64,000 nt of DNA from Nemopilema nomurai (GCA_003864495.1 ML133420.1:4612340-4676339), one strand, 5' to 3'. Positions 13,322 through 24,021 are shown, counted from the first letter of the stretch. Numbers and translations: made by a program. The notes: generated by a model not told the origin, from the sequence alone.

Positions 13322-13960
13322 TTGTCCAGCCTGCTGCTTTTCTTAAATCGTTCAAGTTCAATCCCTTCAGGTAAGCTAGAGAGGTTGAAGATCCCCTGAT
13401 AGAGGTCAGTTAAAAACTCTATTCCTGAGTCAACAGTGGCGTTAAAAGGGTCCAGTTCCAGATCATGACAGTATTTCATCCATTGATTAAGATAAGGTTT
13501 ATATTGCTTCGCAGTACCTGTTGCTAGGGAGCTTTCAAATATTGCAATAGCTCTGTCAGATAGATGTGATGACCTTGCAAGCTTTTCCCGGATATGTGGC
13601 TAGCTAGCAAACCTAAGCTCATCCACTGGGAAAACTCATCCAGTGAAGTGGATGGACTGCATCTGGTTGATTGGTAGATTCCTGTCATGATAAAGGATAA
13701 GAGGCTTTGTTACTAACATGCCTAGCAACCGGCTAAACCATGGCTGATTTGGCCAGTTAGGTACAATCAATAGTCCTTCTGCTTGTTCAAAATTTACTTT
13801 TTGTAATACTTTTCCTACTATACAAAAACGTGGAAATGAATAGAAAAATATATGCTTCCAGCATGTTTGGAAGGCATTGACCCTGATTGCTTCTTGGTCT
13901 GGTCTAAAAGAAACATATTGTTTCAACTGGTAATTTAAACGGCTGGCAAAAAGGTCCATA
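13322..13960 (-). pseudogene. DIRS pol 3' part: post-RNase H region and truncated tyrosine recombinase
   Basis: 13636-13959 encodes MDLFASRLNYQLKQYVSFRP followed by an Asp/Glu-containing stretch and WKHIFFYSFPR, the segment that follows RNase H in DIRS polyproteins. 13322-13560 encodes LSDRAIAIFESSLATGTAKQ and NQWMKYCHDLELDPF, the N-terminal SAM-like domain of a DIRS tyrosine recombinase. The catalytic Arg-His-Arg-Tyr domain is absent, so the element is truncated here. Confidence 0.68.
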
Positions 13961-14020
13961 TCTGGTTTCCGCTTAAAATGTTCTATAACTTTATGAAAGG
14001 CAATAGGATTTAGTTTCCAC

Positions 14021-15631
14021 TCAGTAAAAGTTAGCTAGTCTCCTAGACTCTTCATCAGCCTCAGTGTTAAGTTTCCCAGGTATATGAGAAGCTGAGAGCC
14101 AGATATTTTTATCAGAGGCAAAACTCCATATATTCCTAATAATGTTGTTACAGCTAGCCGAATGAGAGGTCCCCATTTTATTCACTGCTGTAGTGTTGTC
14201 ACAGAGGATTTGAAGGTGAAAATTTGAGTCTGTGACTAAGGCTTTCAGACCAAAGAATATTGCCTTAAGTTCTAGTGCATTTATGTGCATACTTTCTCTG
14301 ATTTGTTCCATAAGCCCTGGGTTTTTACCCCTTGGAACACACCTCCTCTGTTGTAAGTGTAGCTGTTGGACAAAGGCAGTGCTGACATTGTTTTTCCACC
14401 ACCTCAGTTCTTCTAAGCCATTTTCACTAATAGACATCCATGCGTCATAATTCTCTTTATTTTTTGAACCAGCAACAGTTTTACAGTTTTCCAGCTCTCT
14501 GATGTAATGTGGCCCATACTTAACAGCTGGGAAACTGGATGTAAACATTCCAATTACTCTAGCTACTTCCCTTATTCTGGGTCGCACAACCTTCAGCAGA
14601 TGTTCACGACCTCTTATTATGTTAGTTTTCCGATCCTGTGTAAGGGTGATGGTCATTTTTGTGGTGTCAATAATAAACCCAAGTAACACAATTGTTTGTT
14701 GAGAACAGAAGGTTTATCTGGGCGAATGATAAACCCTAAGCTGTGTATCAATGAAATTGTATCTAGAACACTGATGATACAGTCCTCATAAGAATCCCCA
14801 GTGTTAATAAGGTCATCAATGAAAACACCACCGATGTGACCTGATTCTCTCAATGTTGCTAAGGGCGGTTTAAGTAGTTTTGTGAATTTTCTAGGTTCTG
14901 GTGATAGACCATAGGTAGACAGGTAAATTTATATAGCTCACAACCAATCTGAAATTTCAGGTATTTTTGGTCAGATGCATTGATTTTAACAGAATAGTAA
15001 GCATCTTTTAAATCAATGGACGCCATGAAACAGTTTGGCTTAATAAGCTGAATTATGGTTTTGATGGTTTCCATTTTAAAATGAATTTTATCCATATGTT
15101 CATTTGCCTGCTTCCAGTTCAGGATAAGTCTATGAGAACCATCTGATTTTTCTCGCAAGAAGACAGGAGATATGATTTCATCTGCTTCATGTTGGCAAAT
15201 TTGAATGACCTTTTTACGAAGGAGTTTGGATATTTCCTTTTGAAGATGTGGTGGTTTTATCAAAGGTATTTGATTCCTGGAGTGTTTGATGACTGGCACA
15301 TCAACTTTATCAAATTTGATGGGTAAACCAGCGACAGTAGCTAGGATATCGTCATCAGATGTCAGGCTGGACCAAGGTTTTTGCTGATACACCCTGCCTC
15401 GAACTGCTCTTTTAGAAGGTGCTTTCCTGACCTACCATAATAGACCATAATAGACTTTTTGTCAGCCTCTAATACATTTGACGCAATTTGAATAGAGGCA
15501 TTTGTAGCAACCATTAGATGTTTCTTTATACAGGCCAAATAAGCGCTTATTGAGTTTCTGATCTCATCGAGAGGGTCCGGAGCGACCACGACCTCGTTGG
15601 ATACATCATAAACGTGTTCATCTGCCATCAC
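14021..15631 (-). pseudogene. DIRS-type reverse transcriptase/RNase H, frameshifted
   Basis: Reading leftwards: an N-terminal leader from 15631 (MADEHVYDVSNEV); RT from about 15420 with WSSLTSDDDILATVAG, SPVFLREKSDGSHRLILN and MASIDLKDAYYSV; the catalytic FIDD at about 14815; then RNase H at 14021-14689 with RWWKNN, INALELKAIFFGL, LCDNTTAV and HIPGKLNTEADEESR. One-base frameshifts occur near 14923 and 14680, and another joins leader to RT near 15400. DIRS elements use RT/RNase H with a tyrosine recombinase instead of an integrase. Confidence 0.82.
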
Positions 15632-15639
15632 GGCTAAAA

Positions 15640-16890
15640 GTCGTCTGAAAAGGGAAATTATGAATTTAGAATTATTTCATAATAAACAAATAGAGATGTA
15701 CTACCCTGAAATAACGACGATGGAGAGAGATATAACGAAATATCGATACAAACGTAAAATGTGCTTGATCCTTGTCGCGAAGCATCTCGAAATTTGTTCT
15801 TGTTGTGCGCATGCTCGTATCTCACCTGTTCCCGGGACTGACCGGAGTGTACTAAATGCGTACTCCGTGCAATATGCTAAAAGAGGACACACATCACTCC
15901 TTCCATTCTAAAGTGATATAGTTTAGTGGAATACGAAGTCTCCAAATCTCAACGGGGAAGTGATGTTCTGCCTCACCAAGGTGGTCGTGTTCGCAAAGGT
16001 CGTGCCTCGTTTAGTTGGATACAAAGGGTCTTTGTGTAAGAATCATTTCTTCTGCTCTCACGACGTTTAGCCCCCACCAAAGGGAATTTGGCAAGCTTTG
16101 ACACTATCATGGTGCACTGCACTTAACCTTCTACTGAGCTAAGTTTTAATCCATCACCTTCCAAACTTCCAAATTATTGGCCAATCCAGCCGTACAAAGA
16201 AAGGCACCTACAGTCCAGCTGCCTGGGCCCTTGGTCATGATCTTAGCATTTCTACATGAGAATTCGCGGGTGAAAACGGGAAAGTTCTATATTCAGCTTT
16301 CAAATTTTGAAGAAACACTATGGATCCCAGGAAGGGGTTTAGATAATAGGCTTTCAACAGATTGTCATATATTGAAGTGCAATTATAAAACAAGTTACAA
16401 GTCATATGTATAGCTACATCTAAAATTGACGTTCCTTATAAAAAGGAAACACTGCTCTCTTCAGACAGTGGGAAGGCAGGCCGGTCGGTCGAGAACGAAA
16501 AACGCGCATGAAAGAAGATCAGGAAAGATGAACAAGGATCTAATTTGAAGGGGGGAGATAAAATAAGACTTTAGGAAAAATTGGACAATAATAACAACCG
16601 CATAGATTTACTCAAAACGATGAGAACACTTACCAAAAACAAGAGCAGACAATTATAACATGAGGTTATAACATGGATTCATTACAAAAGTAGAAATTTG
16701 ATCAGACAAATGTTTAATAAACAAATTAATCAAAATGAAGCTTAGTGCGATAATGGCAAATTTGTGTTCATTGTAAAATTTCGCAGTCATTTAACATTAT
16801 CATTAACACAACAAGATTGTGGGTTCTTTGAATAGGATACTCAATAATCAATACATTCCGCTAAATATCTGAACAATTTCATGCTAACTT
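15640..16890. other. No gene seen
   Basis: This is the stretch between the DIRS pol start and the XDH copy B stop codon. It has no coding motifs and no clear terminal repeat of the DIRS element. It should include the XDH copy B 3' UTR just left of 16897, but no polyadenylation site could be assigned with confidence. Confidence 0.5.
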
Positions 16891-16896
16891 CATGAC

Positions 16897-18462
16897 TCAG
16901 ACTTGTATAAACCAGGGCGTGAACGTGCCTTCCTCAAATTCAGGCACCATTTCAGTGAAAGCATCTTCGCATGCCATGCGGATTCGTTCAGCGGTTGCTG
17001 GTACCTCCAGTTCGAAGACTGCACTGTGGCCAGCATCCTTGCGAGCATAACCAATCGCATCTTTCACAGCAAAATACACAGATGTACCAAGAAATAGGGG
17101 TGGCTCTCCCACAGCTCTCGATGAGTAGACAGCTCTAACGTTTGGAGAACCTGTCATGCAATATTTGATGTCTAATAAAAATGTGTAATGCCCAAGGAAG
17201 AAACACAATAATTTTCTGCGTATATAACATAAAACGTAAAGGACGCATTGGAAACAAACCATCAAGGAGAGAAACGTTGAATTCCTCCGGAACATCACCA
17301 AAGGTAGGTATCTTGTAAGTCGAGGGGCCCACGTTCAAGACGGTTGTCCATCCGGTCTATGCTGGATTTGCTCCAAGACGGAAAAGCCATAGCCTTGCAT
17401 GAAGGCACCTTCAATTTGGCCAATGTCGATTGCGGGGTTGAGTGATTCACCCACATCCATCACGATTTCTGTGCTGAGCACGCTATGGTCACCTACAATA
17501 AGCGCCACTTATTTAGTCGCTCAGACTGCACTTGGCCTTACAACCCATCCTGCTAAAACGAGCACAAGAAACGGCTAGCCTTTGTCACCTGCAAACCCCT
17601 TTTTGCAACAACAGTTGACCGCGAGAGATGAAGTAGCTGTGCAAGAATGTCTTCGTCCACCCAAGAAAATGTTTACAGTCGGGAGTGGACATTCTCGCTC
17701 GCCTTCAAGGACAAACTAGCTCACATTTGTCTCTAAGCTTACTACATTACGTTTGTGCGTAGTCACAAATGGAAACATTCTGATTCTGCCAGTCAAAAGA
17801 ACCAAATAATTAATCAAATGCACCTACTTTTGAGTGGACGTGCAAACTGTTTTACTATTATTAAGGATGAAAATAGTTGATTGAATCAAATCGATCATAG
17901 TAATGGATATACAATACTAGAATGGCACTTATTGGAGCAAAGGAAAAAAGCAACATAGACTGTGCCTTGCAGCCTTTAACAATGAAGCAGAGTAGGAGAG
18001 AGAGTTATTGCTGACCTGTCAAGCAGTCGATCTCTACAATAGAGCATCCAGCTCCGAACGTGTAGTAATTAAAACGCCTCCCAGTGTTGGTTGATTGGTC
18101 GTAGCCGATGTCCGGGGTCTTGTAGAAGCCAGTTGCTGACAAGCTTACTCGATCGAGGTACGCCGCTTTAACTGAGTCTTCCCATGATGCACCGCTGTCT
18201 TGGTAAGGAGCCAGACGCTTTAGTAGCTTTTCACAAGCCTCAATAATGGCCATGCCATGCAAATCAGAGCCGCTACTTGCTGAAGTTGCAGTCGTATTAG
18301 GGGTCTTGTCAGTTGCTGTGCCAGAGATAAATATCCTGCTGTGGGGAATTTTTAGGGCTGTACTCGCAACTTGGATCATCTTTGTATGCAAGCCTTGACC
18401 CATTTCAACTCCACCATGTGAAACCAATACACTTCCATCCAAGTAAATATGTACCAAAGCAG
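16897..18462 (-). CDS. XDH: XDH copy B exons 6-8 (C-terminal Mo domain)
   Basis: Exon 6 (18016-18462) encodes [32 protein letters not shown] and [11 protein letters not shown], ending in EIDCLTG, as in XDH Mo domain II. Exon 7 (17260-17492) encodes [20 protein letters not shown] and then, after a one-base frame break, [17 protein letters not shown]. Exon 8 (16897-17150) encodes [21 protein letters not shown], holding the catalytic glutamate that acts as general base in this family, and the terminal PW..V. The equivalent region of copy A lies left of the window. Confidence 0.88.
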
Positions 18463-19311
18463 CTGCAGAAACGTCCAAAGAGACATGACAGTTAACGTTT
18501 TAACGAGACAGAATTATATTTGAATTCCTAATACCAATAAGGCCAAATAATACCTAATATGACCCACATTTAATATGACCCACATTCGCACACAGGATGA
18601 GAGCGATTCGCATTGGAGGTGATGGCATCAATGTAACAAGATGCCATCGATAGAAGTTGCTAATAATTTGATTGAGACAAAGTCAGTGCTCTTATTGCAT
18701 TGTCGGGAAACCCGCGATAAAGCGCGTTATTCCTTGATTCGTGATTGTTTAAGTCGTTGTTGCGTGGTTACTGGAGTAACTATGATTCTTTGAGTAAATA
18801 TTTGTAGCAACGCGACTTTTGTTCTTTGCATTTGAGGAATATTAAGAGTAATTGGCGTTACTCCTTAAAACATTCATGGGTTCTGATTGGCTTATCTACT
18901 AATACGAATTTTGTTACTTTATTTTGAATATTGGGGTCTTTGATTTGCAATTAGACGGAAAAACATTCGGATACGAATGCTGGAAGGAAAATGCTACATT
19001 TTTTGTTAGTAGTCTCAGATTAGCCATACCAAACAATGTTTGAATTGAGCCTCAAATGAGAATTTATATGTAAACTTTCTCAAATAATTATTATAATTTT
19101 TCTCAAATAAACTATTCTCAAATAATTTGACTGTGTGTGTTTGGTGTGAGTGTTGACCGCATAGAGCCTCTCTCATTTGCATAATCACACATCACGGCAT
19201 ATCACAAGCATAAGTAAATCATTGGTAATTAATGTCGAATAAGAGAGATCCTAGACCCGAGCATTCTGAAACACAATAATTGATTTATTTCACCCACTAG
19301 ACGGCGTTTTA

Positions 19312-19510
19312 CTAAACTTTTGCCTTCTTCTGTTTAGATAGGTAGTAAACATGAAGTAGTGATATACGGTACAAAACTTCACAATGGTTAGAAAAAGCGG
19401 AACGACAGAATGACAAAAAGCTGGTTATTTTCCGACGTTTGCATACTCTGGGGAGTATCGGACGAAAAAAGTATTTAAAGTATGCAAATACTAGTTCCGC
19501 TGAATACATA
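19312..19510 (+). mobile_element. Penelope-like terminal fragment with degenerate hammerhead
   Basis: Shares the phrase GGTACAAAACTTCACAAT and AGAAAAAGCGGAAC with the outer end of the Penelope pair at 20160-20210, and contains a variant of its hammerhead segment (19438-19488). Here the segment between GCGGAAC and GTTCCGC is inverted relative to the flank, as if flipped through that 7-bp inverted repeat. Confidence 0.6.
19438..19488 (+). ncRNA. Degenerate hammerhead ribozyme (PLE terminus)
   Basis: Stem I strands TTTGCATACT and AGTATGCAAA are perfectly complementary. The core reads CTGGGGA instead of CTGANGA, so the invariant A at position 6 is G. The downstream GAA and a short A/T stem III are recognisable, but an extra A precedes the 3' stem I strand. 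Probably inactive. Confidence 0.6.
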
Positions 19511-19795
19511 CGCCTAAGGTTTTTCTACCAGAAGCTCTAGGTCCACGCACTTAAATGCCTGTGACAAGTCTATAGAGATGGTCCTAACCAACTTGCAGAC
19601 TTCTTTTGCAGTTCCTGTGAAGCGTAGTGAAACATGATATGCATTTTATTGCTCTCCAAACTCACTCCAAAGTGTCGAGGAAGCATGGCGACAACAATTC
19701 AGTTGGAAATTCGATGATTCTTACGTTGAACTGATTGTAGCAATTGGGTGAACAGTTGGCATTGTATGTGCAAATGCACTTTCTGGGTCCGATCC

Positions 19796-20019
19796 GGGTC
19801 GGATCCGCTCTTGTTTCAACGGGTCGGATCCGCTCTTGTTTAAACGGCTCGGATCCGCTCTTGTTTAAACGGGTCGGATCCGCTCTTGTTACAACGGGTC
19901 GGAACCGCTCTTGTTAAACGGGTCGGATCCCATCTTGATTAAACGGGTCGGATCCACTCTTGTTTCAACGGGTCGGATCCGCTCTTGTTACAACGGATCG
20001 GAACCGCTCTTGTTTAAAC
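19796..20019. repeat. 25-bp minisatellite, 9 copies
   Basis: Nine imperfect tandem copies of GGGTCGGATCCGCTCTTGTT followed by TAAAC or CAAC. Most copies carry a GGATCC palindrome; a few have GGAACC or GGATCCC. It lies in the large intron of XDH copy B, between two Penelope fragments. Confidence 0.9.
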
Positions 20020-20190
20020 GGGATCTTCATGTAAATGTTCATGAATCATGAATCCCATCATTGGCACATAAATAACATCCGTTTCACAAACAAACCATGC
20101 GTTGTCGGCTGTCATAATCAACCATGCCTAATCAACCATATCGAATATGCAGGAATAAATTCTTGAACAAGTGCTTTGTGGTACAAAACT

Positions 20191-21053
20191 TCACAATTGC
20201 TAGAAAAAGCGGAACTATTTTTCGCATACTTAAAAGTACTTTTTTCGTCCGACACTCCTCAGAGTATGCAAACGTCGGAAGATAACCAAAAAATGACCGA
20301 ATAAATAGCCAGATGCGGATCGAAAACACTAGAGGGTGATAAGCAGAGCGCGTGATTGGTTATAATTGACCAATCTGCGTTACTTAACACCTCACTTTAG
20401 AAGAGCCCAAGGGAAAAGACGAACTCTTTCTGTCTACAAAGAATGGGATTTTCCATTGAAATATAGACAGACTCCAAAACACCTATGTGAAAAGACGACC
20501 TAGCTTGCCCAATTATACGAAAATTGTCGTCACTGTATGTTTTGGCGCAATCTGGATTCTCTAAAAGATGTTGTCCTATAGCCGAATCGCAATTAATTTG
20601 GGCATTGCGTCTTTCACAATTTCGACGCGGCTGCTCTCTTTCTGCAGACGTTTTGGTCCTTATGCTCGTGGGAACATGCTGCTTTATTCTATCCTCCAAT
20701 CTTTGAGTAGTGCGTCCTACATACCGAGCTTCACATCGGCAACAAAATTCATAAACGACTAAACTTTTTTTGTGGGCAGGAACGCAATCCTTTTGGGTGG
20801 AGGGAAACACGTTCTTAGCACTGTAGACCATACGAGGATTCACAGCTGAATAGCAGAAATTGATGGCCTTTTTTATCTGATTTTCAAATTTTAGCGAAAC
20901 ATCACCAATCCAAGGTAATTTGAGATAAACAGGGCACTTTTCAGGTCCAAAATGCTTGTCAGAAATGAAACTGGCAATTTTTTGTTTGAAACACTTCGAG
21001 ATGATATCGTCGGGGTAGCCATTATCAATAAGGATACGTTTTATTGTATCAAG
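20191..21053 (-). mobile_element. Penelope-like element, left inverted arm (RT C-terminus, GIY-YIG endonuclease, ribozyme)
   Basis: This is the mirror image of 22131-22993 (coordinates sum to 43184), 863 bp per arm with about five mismatches. The minus strand from 21053 to 20397 encodes the RT thumb/linker region and a GIY-YIG endonuclease (YEFCCRCEARYVGRTTQRL, then RIKQH), ending SLGLF and a stop. The untranslated tail carries a hammerhead ribozyme at 20221-20272. The RT fingers and palm are missing from this copy. Confidence 0.88.
20221..20272 (-). ncRNA. Hammerhead ribozyme in Penelope terminal region (left arm)
   Basis: On the minus strand: stem I 5' strand TTTGCATACT, core CTGAGGA (matches CUGANGA), short stem II GTGTCGGAC, GAA, stem III AAAA-GTAC-TTTT, then A as the cleavage nucleotide, and stem I 3' strand AGTATGCGAA. 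All invariant nucleotides are present. It is identical to the plus-strand copy at 22912-22963. Confidence 0.82.
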
Positions 21054-21056
21054 TTT

Positions 21057-21583
21057 CTTCATGTACTCAGCATTTTCCTGTGTGATGGAATACAATTAAA
21101 GCCTACAGAAAGTTTGAGTTACGTATCTAATATAGTTTTGGAGAAAAACTCAATCGTACAAAGTGTAAAGTATCTGATATAGTCGGAAAATCTCTGCAAG
21201 TTTCGACATTCAGCGTCAATACAATCGCATTTTTAAAGAAAACTGTGAACAATTTGATATACCTAAACTGAATTTCAAGACCCTTCTTGCTTAATGAACA
21301 GGAATATTGTTTGATTTCATCAATTAAATTATTTTTTCTGAGAAAATATTCCCGTTTAAATTTTGTGTTCCCATTGAAAAGTTGTCGAATTCTACTAAAG
21401 TAAAGCTGCTTCGATCTGTTGTGAGAAATTGAAGCTTTGCATTTTAAAAACTTCATATACCCAGCATTTTCCTGTGTGATGGAATACAATTAAAGCCTGC
21501 AAAAAGTTTGAGTTACGTATCTAATATAGTTTTGAAGAAAAACTCAATCGTACAAATTGTAAAGTATCTGATATAGTCGGAAG
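21057..21583. repeat. 130-bp direct repeat inside the Penelope pair
   Basis: 21057-21190 and 21451-21583 are near-identical direct copies, both containing CAGCATTTTCCTGTGTGATG and ATCTGATATAGTCGGAA, about 394 bp apart. On the minus strand they encode the same short peptide SITQENA.YMK. Between them lies a minus-strand stretch rich in Lys, Phe and Arg that may be a PLE N-terminal fragment but is not identified. Confidence 0.75.
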
Positions 21584-21668
21584 TGAGCTTAGTTTTGGAG
21601 CAAATCATTAGCGCCCTGTGAACTAAGGTTTTGATGAGACCAATTTTCCTTTCTTTAGGGCTAAAAGA

Positions 21669-22787
21669 ATGGAATTTAGTTTCGACAACATAATGTATAG
21701 ACAAATTGATGGAGTAGCAATGGGTAGCCCTTTGGGACCGGCACTAGCTAACATCTTTGTCGGCTTTTATGAAAACAAGCTTTTTGAACAAACCAAAGAG
21801 CCCGCGGTCTATTATCGCTATGTTGACGATACGTACGTCATTTTTGATTCGGAGCTGGAGTGTGACTATTTTCATGGAAAACTCAACTCGTTACATCCAG
21901 CACTAAAATTCACTATAGAGAAGGAGCAAAACAACTCCTTGAATTTTCTGGATGTTTCGGTTCAAAAGGAGGGCGATTCCTTTTTCACCAGTGTCTATAG
22001 GAAACAAACATTTACTGGTCAATATATTCGCTGGAATTCCTTTAGCCCTAAAGAAAGGAAAATTGGTCTCATCAAAACCTTAGTTCACAGGGCGCTAATG
22101 ATTTGCTCCAAAACTAAGCTCACTTCCGAACTTGATACAATAAAACGTATCCTTATTGAAAATGGCTACCCCGACGATATCATCTCGAAGTGTTTCAAAC
22201 AAAAAATTGCCAGTTTCATTTCTGACAAGCATTTTGGACCTGAAAAGTGCCCTGTTTATCTCAAATTACCTTGGATTGGTGATGTTTCGCTAAAATTTGA
22301 AAATCAGATAAAAAAGGCCATCAATTTCTGCTATTCAGCTGTGAATCCTCGTATGGTCTACAGTGCTAAGAACGTGTTTCCCTCCACCCAAAAGGATTGC
22401 GTTCCTGCCCACAAAAAAAGTTTAGTCGTTTATGAATTTTGTTGCCGATGTGAAGCTCGGTATGTAGGACGCACTACTCAAAGATTGGAGGATAGAATAA
22501 AGCAGCATGTTCCCACGAGCATAAGGACCAAAACGTCTGCAGAAAGAGAGCAGCCGCGTCGAAATTGTGAAAGACGCAATGCCCAAATTAATTGTGATTC
22601 GGCTATAGGACAACATCTTTTAGAGAATCCAGATTGCGCCAAAACATACAGTGACAACAATTTTCGTATAATTGGGCAAGCTAGGTCGTCTTTTCACCTA
22701 GGTGTTTTGGAGTCTGTCTATATTTCAATGGAAAATCCCATTCTTTGTAGACAGAAAGAGTTCGTCTTTTCCCTTGGGCTCTTCTAA
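21669..22787 (+). CDS. Penelope-like reverse transcriptase with GIY-YIG endonuclease (5' truncated)
   Basis: An open frame of 372 codons. RT palm motifs are GVAMGSPLGPALANIF (motif B) and YYRYVDDTYVIF (motif C with catalytic Asp-Asp), followed by SLNFLDVSV. After a linker with NGYPDDII and FISDKHFGPEKCPVY comes the GIY-YIG domain: YEFCCRCEARYVGRTTQRLE, with the Cys pair preceding the YVG core, then RIKQHV. It ends FSLGLF. PLEs reverse-transcribe and integrate using this endonuclease. The frame lacks the RT fingers and any N-terminal region, so it is a 5'-truncated copy, but the remaining frame is fully open, which suggests recent insertion. The left end (21584-21665) overlaps a second, smaller inverted repeat with 22041-22123. 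Confidence 0.9.
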   Translation: MEFSFDNIMYRQIDGVAMGSPLGPALANIFVGFYENKLFEQTKEPAVYYRYVDDTYVIFDSELECDYFHGKLNSLHPALKFTIEKEQNNSLNFLDVSVQKEGDSFFTSVYRKQTFTGQYIRWNSFSPKERKIGLIKTLVHRALMICSKTKLTSELDTIKRILIENGYPDDIISKCFKQKIASFISDKHFGPEKCPVYLKLPWIGDVSLKFENQIKKAINFCYSAVNPRMVYSAKNVFPSTQKDCVPAHKKSLVVYEFCCRCEARYVGRTTQRLEDRIKQHVPTSIRTKTSAEREQPRRNCERRNAQINCDSAIGQHLLENPDCAKTYSDNNFRIIGQARSSFHLGVLESVYISMENPILCRQKEFVFSLGLF

Positions 22788-22993
22788 AGTGAGGTGTTAA
22801 GTAACGCAGATTGGTCAATTATAACCAATCACGCGCTCTGCTTATCACCCTCTAGTGTTTTCGATCCACATCTGGCTATTTATTCGGTCAGTTTTTGGTT
22901 ATCTTCCGACGTTTGCATACTCTGAGGAGTGTCGGACGAAAAAAGTACTTTTAAGTATGCGAAAAATAGTTCCGCTTTTTCTAGCAATTGTGA
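22131..22993 (+). mobile_element. Penelope-like element, right inverted arm
   Basis: Right half of the 863-bp inverted repeat with 20191-21053. It includes the GIY-YIG coding end and the 3' untranslated tail, with the ribozyme at 22912-22963. Just past 22993 the two arms diverge: the left arm continues with AAGTTTTGTACC, the right arm with ATAAATTC. Confidence 0.88.
22912..22963 (+). ncRNA. Hammerhead ribozyme in Penelope terminal region (right arm)
   Basis: Stem I 22912-22921 pairs with 22954-22963 (10 bp, one G-T wobble). Core C3-A9 is CTGAGGA at 22922-22928. Stem II is 22929-22937, with only two clear pairs (GT/AC) and a loop. G12-A13-A14 is at 22938-22940. Stem III AAAA/TTTT is 22941-22944 with 22949-22952 around a GTAC loop. 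A at 22953 is the predicted cleavage nucleotide. This is the small type I form known from Penelope-like retroelements, where weak stems II and III imply dimeric activity. Confidence 0.82.
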
Positions 22994-24021
22994 ATAAATT
23001 CTTATTGTCGATCTATAGCGCTGCCACCAGATCTAAGCGCCGCAATCATCTAACAGGTCATCAAAATCACAAAAACAGTCTAAAGATGCATGCAAAATTC
23101 AACAAACCTCCTTGATTGAGAAATGAAGCTGGGTATCCAACGCCAAAAATTACTGGTACAATCGCAATACCACGCTTTTTCCATCTGCTCTCAGAATTGA
23201 ATAGCTCAACTTCCTGTCTGCGTCTGTAATAGTCGCTCTTCTCAATACACGTGGCCCAGCACCTTCTGATTCCTGGCTCCATAGTTTGGTTGTAGTGGGT
23301 CAGCTCCCCACCGTGGTACAGGTTCATCTCTCTGACATCTGCTGGGTCTTTACCCAAAAACGTCGCAACCTTATCAACCCATGTTTCAGCTACCATTTTG
23401 CCTGTTAATAAAAAAAAATTAAAGAAAGTAGTCATTTTCAAACTTTAAAACAAAACAGAATTAGTAATGGCAAGATTAACAAACTGAAGGACTTACTTTG
23501 CGTTGATCCGAATCCACGAAAAGCAGTATTCGAAGCAATGTTTGTCCTACAACATCGGCCAAACAACTTTGAATGTGGTATGTAATAGGAATTTTCGAAC
23601 TGTGCTAATCCATTTTCAAGAACATGCAATGATAGGTCGACACTCCACCCGGCGTTGTTGTACAGTTCCGTGTCAACAGCAAGAATTCTGCCATCATCAT
23701 TGAACCCAACTTTGTACTTCGCCAAAAATGGGTGGCGACATCCTGTCATGATCATATCCTCACTTCTGTCGAGTATCATACGGACTGGCTTTCCAACCTA
23801 GGAACAAATCGAAGCTTGGGAATTACCTGGCACGATGAATAAGCAGTATCATGAGCAACAAAGCAATACAAGATGTCACAAAAGCACAACTACCAGCATG
23901 GGACTGTGACGCCTGGACTTCCAAACCTCCGGATAAATATTGAGTCGTTATGCAACTAAATAAACTTATATTTTAATTTAATTTTCTCCAATATCTTCAA
24001 AAATATGGGCTATTTATCAAC

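Noticed and set aside
13322..13560. A functional tyrosine recombinase
   Set aside because: Only the N-terminal helical domain is present; the catalytic half is missing.
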